A DNA stretch of 64,000 nucleotides from Mucilaginibacter kameinonensis (GTDB lineage: Bacteria; Bacteroidota; Bacteroidia; Sphingobacteriales; Sphingobacteriaceae), in NCBI RefSeq assembly GCF_003675385.1, contig NZ_RCWZ01000003.1, forward strand, positions 930,001 to 994,000, read 5' to 3'. Each line of letters opens with the position of its first letter. The stretch's first letter is position 1. Under the pieces are notes generated by a model. The model was not told where the DNA came from. It was given only the letters and a program-made list of their open reading frames with translations, and did not search any database. Both the position numbers and the translations under genes were made by a program. This document shows positions 60,489 through 64,000 of this stretch, piece after piece.

Positions 60489-60515
60489 GTCTTTAGTCGG
60501 AAGTCTGCAAATCGG
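60482..60515. repeat. 7-bp-period array overlapping the yidC stop
   Basis: Four exact GTCNNNA heptamers start inside the last codons of yidC and run past the stop. Confidence 0.6.
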
Positions 60516-60524
60516 AATATTTTA

Positions 60525-60556
60525 AACCCACAGTTTTACAACTGTGGGTTTTTTAT
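60525..60556 (+). terminator. Terminator of pyrG-yidC
   Basis: AACCCACAGT (60525-60534) and ACTGTGGGTT (60541-60550) form a perfect 10-bp stem with loop TTTACA, followed by TTTTATT. Confidence 0.9.
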
Positions 60557-60590
60557 TGATCTTTATTTAGATACCCAGTTATTATCAACT

Positions 60591-61148
60591 ATGACCATAA
60601 TCTACAACGACTACATCATTGACATAATAAATGATGATAAATACATTCTCGGTTCAGCTGATAACTTATTTAATTATGAAAAAGTCTACTCTACGAGTTC
60701 CGATAATTTGTGGTACACACATAAACACGGATTAAGAATCAAAAAAAGCGGTTCAGAGAAGGGCAGCGCTATAATTTGTAGCGGAGGAGGGGCAACAACA
60801 ATTCATCAGAATTCAGCTGTCATTAGAGATGATACTATTTTTATTTGTTGTGGTAATACTATATATTCACTTAACCTTCCGGAGTTAGATCTTAACTGGT
60901 ATAAAGAAACTAATGCCGGAACCTGCTTTGGCATCCATCAATTTAATGATGACTTACTTATTCATGGAGAAATAGATATACTTCGAATATCAGATGATGG
61001 AGTTGTAAAATGGAGCTTTAGTGCGCGGGATATATTTGTCACTATTGATGGAACAAAATCATTTGAGATTTCAGGAATAGAAATTCATCTTCGGGATTTT
61101 GAAGGTTACAATTATATTTTAAACGAAAAAGGTGAAACAATCGAATAA
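60591..61148 (+). CDS. Hypothetical beta-propeller-like protein
   Basis: This 185-residue protein without signal has repeated beta strands with GG and D/N turns: SAIICSGGGATTIHQNSAVIRDDTIFICCGNTIYSLNLPELDLNWY, CFGIHQFNDDLLIHGEIDILRISDDGVVKWSF and YNYILNEKGETIE. This looks like part of a WD40/PQQ-type propeller. Similar stand-alone proteins sometimes sit near polymorphic toxin loci, from memory; no toxin is visible here. AT content is higher than in the neighbours, which suggests a horizontally acquired gene. Function is unknown. Confidence 0.65.
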   Translation: MTIIYNDYIIDIINDDKYILGSADNLFNYEKVYSTSSDNLWYTHKHGLRIKKSGSEKGSAIICSGGGATTIHQNSAVIRDDTIFICCGNTIYSLNLPELDLNWYKETNAGTCFGIHQFNDDLLIHGEIDILRISDDGVVKWSFSARDIFVTIDGTKSFEISGIEIHLRDFEGYNYILNEKGETIE

Positions 61149-61201
61149 TTTTCCAGCACAAACACTAAAATAATTAGCAAAATTGTTTTACATTTGAAAT
61201 A

Positions 61202-62566
61202 ATGTATGCAATTGTCGATATCGAAACCACCGGAGGGCATGCCAGCGCAAATGGCATTACCGAGATAGCCATATGCATACATGACGGTAAAAAGGTAGTG
61301 AAGCGCTTTGAAACACTTGTTAACCCGCAGCGTGACATCCCTATTTACATTAGCGCCTTAACAGGTATTACCAATGAAATGGTAAAAGACGCCCCTCCTT
61401 TTGAGGATGTAGCGGCGGATATTTATCACCTCATTCATGGTAAGATCTTCGTTGCTCATAACGTCAATTTCGATTTTTCTTTTGTAAGGTATCACCTCGC
61501 TGCCGCGGGATACGATCTGCAAACCAATAAGCTGTGCACCGTAAGACTTGGCCGCAAGATAATACCGGGATTGCCTTCATACAGCCTGGGCAAATTATGT
61601 AAACACCTTGGTATCGATAACCAAAGCCGTCACCGCGCCATGGGCGATGCCGAGGCGACTGCTGAACTCTTTACCCTGCTGTTAAACAGTGATACGGATG
61701 GACATATCAAACAATCGCTTAAACTGGGCTCAAAAGATCAGGTATTGCCGCCTAACCTATCTAAAAAAGATATAGACCAGTTACCGTACACGCCGGGAGT
61801 ATATTACTTTCACGATCAAAAAGGCAAAGTAATCTATGTAGGCAAGGCCAAAAATGTCAAGAAAAGGGTGAGCAGCCATTTTACCGGTAACAATCCCGGC
61901 CTTCAGCGGCAGGAGTTTTTGCGCAATATCCACCAGATCAGCTACCAGGTTTGTGGCACCGAACTGATTGCCTTTGTACTGGAAGCCATCGAGATCAAAC
62001 GCCTCTGGCCAAAATATAACCGTTCGTTAAAGCGTTTTGAAAACGCCTTTTGTCTTTACGCCTTTGAAGATCAGCGGGGCTACATTCGCCTGGCGGTTGA
62101 TAAATACCGTAAATACAGCGATCCGATATATACCTGTAATTCCCTGCTCGACGGATATAACCTGCTCAATAAATTAATAGAAGCTTTTGACCTGTGCCCG
62201 AAGCTTTGTTTTATTCAAAAAAACAATGAGCTATGCACCAGCCCTGCAGGAAGTTCCTGCGCATGTGAAGGTGTTGAAGCTGCTGATAGTTACAACAAAA
62301 AGGTTAACAATGCCATAGATCAGCTTAAGCAAGCCTTACCAACCTACGCCATCAGGGATGAAGGCCGCACAGGCGACGAGCATAGCTGTATCCTTGTAGA
62401 AAAAGGGCAGTTTTATGGCATGGGTTACATCTCTCATTATTTTGACGCGGATAATATACAGCAACTCAAAAGCCACCTCACACCCTACCCGGGGAATGAT
62501 TACATCAAAAATATTGTAGCTACTTACGCCTCCAAGTATCCGGACAGGATGGTGGTGTTTGGGTAG
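61202..62566 (+). CDS. DnaQ-like 3'-5' exonuclease fused to GIY-YIG endonuclease
   Basis: This 454-residue fusion begins with a DEDDh exonuclease (about 1-175: YAIVDIETTGG with D6/E8, FVAHNVNFDFSFV, HRAMGDAEATAELF). A UvrC/Cho-type GIY-YIG domain follows (about 195-290: PYTPGVYYFHDQKGKVIYVGKAKNVKKRVSSHF, VLEAIEIKRLWPKYN). The C-terminal third (about 300-454) has a Cys-rich segment (LCPKLCFIQKNNELCTSPAGSSCACEG). The same fold order is known in DNA polymerase III epsilon/Cho-like proteins of many bacteria. It probably trims or incises damaged DNA as an alternative to UvrC. Confidence 0.92.
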   Translation: MYAIVDIETTGGHASANGITEIAICIHDGKKVVKRFETLVNPQRDIPIYISALTGITNEMVKDAPPFEDVAADIYHLIHGKIFVAHNVNFDFSFVRYHLAAAGYDLQTNKLCTVRLGRKIIPGLPSYSLGKLCKHLGIDNQSRHRAMGDAEATAELFTLLLNSDTDGHIKQSLKLGSKDQVLPPNLSKKDIDQLPYTPGVYYFHDQKGKVIYVGKAKNVKKRVSSHFTGNNPGLQRQEFLRNIHQISYQVCGTELIAFVLEAIEIKRLWPKYNRSLKRFENAFCLYAFEDQRGYIRLAVDKYRKYSDPIYTCNSLLDGYNLLNKLIEAFDLCPKLCFIQKNNELCTSPAGSSCACEGVEAADSYNKKVNNAIDQLKQALPTYAIRDEGRTGDEHSCILVEKGQFYGMGYISHYFDADNIQQLKSHLTPYPGNDYIKNIVATYASKYPDRMVVFG

Positions 62567-62601
62567 ACTATTCCCTGCAAATTCAAAGCTTTACATCGCG
62601 C

Positions 62602-62616
62602 GTCATTGCGAGGAAC
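62602..62616 (+). repeat. Single REP-like arm GTCATTGCGAGGAAC
   Basis: One arm only of the GTCATTGCGAGG element, without the complementary end; probably a decayed copy. Confidence 0.55.
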
Positions 62617-62741
62617 GGAGATGCGCTTACTCCAAAACAATACTTATAAATAAATAATTATCTATTAAGTTAAATAAACCTCACACAAAGATGCTTTCCA
62701 TTGGTTAATCTTATATCATTTACCAATCAAAAACTTAAATA

Positions 62742-63278
62742 ATGGATAGTATCAATCAACAACAGCCCGAGGATAATATGCAGGATCTTAACGGCCCAGA
62801 AGCTTTGGCCAAGATCAAAGAGATGGCAGAGAGCGCGAAAAGCTGCTTTTTTGTAAGTAATATTAAAACCGGTGTGCCTGCTTCTGTGCGACCGATGTCG
62901 GCACAGAAAATTGACGATGCGGGTAATTTCTGGTTCCTGAGCGCCAACGACAGTCATAAAAACGATGAATTAGCTAAAGACCCATTTGTGCACCTGCTTT
63001 TCCAGGGTTCGGCTTATTCTGATTTTCTGAACCTTTACGGATTTGCTACCATCACCGAAGACAAAGAAAAGATCAAAGAATTATGGGAGCCAACTTTAAA
63101 AGTCTGGTTTACTGAGGGTATTGACGATCCGCGTATCAGCATCATCAAAGTTGAACCATCTGAGGGTTATTACTGGGACAATAAACATGGCAATGCCGTA
63201 GCTTTTGTTAAACGCCTTGCCGGGGCTGCAATTGGCAAAACTATTGATGACTCCGTTGAGGGAAAGCTAACTGTCTGA
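62742..63278 (+). CDS. Pyridoxamine 5'-phosphate oxidase-like (general stress) flavoprotein
   Basis: This 178-residue split-barrel protein shows LAKIKEMAESAKSCFFVSNIKTGVPASVRPMSAQKIDDAGNFWFLSANDSHKNDELAKDPFVHLLFQG and IEDKEKIKELWEPTLKVWFTEGIDDPRISIIKVEPSEGYYWD, typical of the general stress protein 26 / PPOX family that binds FMN or heme. It is unlikely to be the vitamin B6 enzyme itself. The gene is monocistronic and ends at a bidirectional terminator. Confidence 0.87.
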   Translation: MDSINQQQPEDNMQDLNGPEALAKIKEMAESAKSCFFVSNIKTGVPASVRPMSAQKIDDAGNFWFLSANDSHKNDELAKDPFVHLLFQGSAYSDFLNLYGFATITEDKEKIKELWEPTLKVWFTEGIDDPRISIIKVEPSEGYYWDNKHGNAVAFVKRLAGAAIGKTIDDSVEGKLTV

Positions 63279-63332
63279 AATCAGATAGTCTGAACGTGAA
63301 TTTGTCGAATTAAGGAATTAAAAGAATTTGAA

Positions 63333-63364
63333 AAGGCCTGAGATCATTAACTCAGGCCTTTTCA
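63333..63364 (+). terminator. Bidirectional terminator of the PPOX and S9 peptidase genes
   Basis: AAGGCCTGAG (63333-63342) and CTCAGGCCTT (63351-63360) form a perfect 10-bp stem with a 8-nt loop, with TT-rich sequence on both sides. Confidence 0.82.
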
Positions 63365-63381
63365 AGTTTATAAGTTAGCTA

Positions 63382-63999
63382 TCAAAAAGCTCCCCCTTTA
63401 GGGGGCTGGGGGGCCAAATATTTATCAAACCATTCTATATATCGTTGCAACCTGTCAACCTGGTAGCTGGGCACCGTGATACCATGATACTGGCCGGGGT
63501 AAAGTACCAACTGTGTTGGTATGCCTTGCGATCTCAGCGCTTCATACATCTGTTCGCCTCCTCCCGTTGGTACGTTAAAATCCTTTAAACCCGACATGAA
63601 TTGCGTTGGTGTTTTTATTTTATCGGCATAAAAAAACGGGTATGATAGTTTAATGTATTTATCGGCGTTTTTCCATGGCGCGCCCAATTCGTTATCATAC
63701 TGCATTATCCACTGATCCGAGCCGTAGATGGATAACTGCAAAGCACTCCCCGCCCCGCTTGACGCAGCTTTAAAGCGCGGATCGGTTGCTATGGTATAAT
63801 CGGTAAGGATACCTCCGTAACTCCAGCCGCCAATTCCAAGGCGGTCTTTATCGGCTATTCCAAGCTTAACCAATTCATCTACAGCGCCAAGTAAGTCTTT
63901 CACTTCTTTGTTTCCCCAATCGGCATAAATGGCTTTAGTATATTCGATGCCCCTGCCGGTACTTCCCCTATAGTTTACCGCAGCTACGGCATAACCGGC
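63382..63999 (-). CDS. S9-family prolyl oligopeptidase-like peptidase, C-terminal part (5' end outside window)
   Basis: The frame is open to the window edge (about 205 residues); an internal GTG at 63903 is not the real start. The alpha/beta hydrolase catalytic domain shows AVNYRGSTGRG, LVKLGIADKDRLGIGGWSYGGILTDY (nucleophile Ser in GWSYGG), an Asp region GLKDFNVPTGGGEQMYEAL and the late His in YPGQYHGI. Family members cleave short peptides, often in the periplasm; the N-terminal signal and propeller cannot be seen. Confidence 0.9.
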   Translation of the reverse strand, partial: AGYAVAAVNYRGSTGRGIEYTKAIYADWGNKEVKDLLGAVDELVKLGIADKDRLGIGGWSYGGILTDYTIATDPRFKAASSGAGSALQLSIYGSDQWIMQYDNELGAPWKNADKYIKLSYPFFYADKIKTPTQFMSGLKDFNVPTGGGEQMYEALRSQGIPTQLVLYPGQYHGITVPSYQVDRLQRYIEWFDKYLAPQPPKGGAF

Positions 64000-64000
64000 A

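Noticed and set aside
1..64000. tRNA, rRNA or CRISPR loci
   Set aside because: I looked for cloverleaf-like blocks, CCA ends and regularly spaced direct repeats with unique spacers; none was seen. The heptamer arrays have no spacers and so are not CRISPR.

Overview
The window reads as chromosomal DNA of a Bacteroidota bacterium of the Sphingobacteriaceae type (Mucilaginibacter/Pedobacter-like; genus not provable from sequence alone). Grounds: a SusC/SusD pair, Bacteroidota-type ClpP, a short AMP nucleosidase, TAnnTTTG-type -7 promoter elements, many outer-membrane lipoproteins, and dispersed intergenic repeats typical of this group. Almost everything is ordinary chromosome. There is no phage, plasmid, integron, CRISPR, tRNA or rRNA, and no complete insertion sequence.

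Layout. 1-13 kb: 3' end of murA, a GT39-like membrane glycosyltransferase, an orphan NTF2-fold immunity-like protein, a cystathionine-beta-synthase-like enzyme, a 1947-residue alpha-2-macroglobulin carrying an inserted SusC-type plug, AMP nucleosidase, then clpX, clpP and tig. 15-24 kb: a diheme cytochrome c, three head-GIN (DUF2807) surface proteins, an ArsR/SRPBCC pair, two SDR oxidoreductases with a TetR regulator, and a lipoprotein with tandem tail-fibre-like repeats. 24-34 kb: recQ, then a small Sus locus (esterase divergent from susC-susD-susE). 34-41 kb: citrate synthase, a large PAS hybrid kinase, a DUF3347 lipoprotein and a MacB/FtsX-like permease. 41-53 kb: queA, ispD, small proteins, cobalamin adenosyltransferase, a GH19 chitinase lipoprotein, a serine hydrolase, an AraC regulator, a LolD/MacB-like ATPase, gatC, plsC with a decayed second copy, trpS, dNK and kdsB. 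54-64 kb: a FIST-hybrid kinase pair, pyrG-yidC, a hypothetical, a DnaQ/GIY-YIG fusion nuclease, a PPOX-family protein and a truncated S9 peptidase.

How genes work together: ClpX/ClpP/trigger factor form the usual proteostasis block. SusCDE with the esterase is a small glycan or glycoconjugate uptake system, probably under a LacI-type regulator encoded elsewhere. The ArsR and TetR modules each carry palindromic sites placed for autoregulation, and the TetR sites also flank the neighbouring SDR gene. FIST plus hybrid kinase looks like a small-molecule-sensing phosphorelay.

The most unusual signals are (1) the alpha-2-macroglobulin/TonB-plug fusion with a CNEQ thioester motif; (2) arrays of 7-bp periodicity, each with its own heptamer word, lying almost always directly 3' of a gene and often paired as inverted arrays; (3) two GIN genes whose roughly 150-bp upstream regions align without gaps and contain 21-bp-spaced direct repeats; (4) a plsC pseudogene fragment whose stop overlaps the gatC start; (5) clear operator sets for the ArsR, TetR and LacI-type systems.
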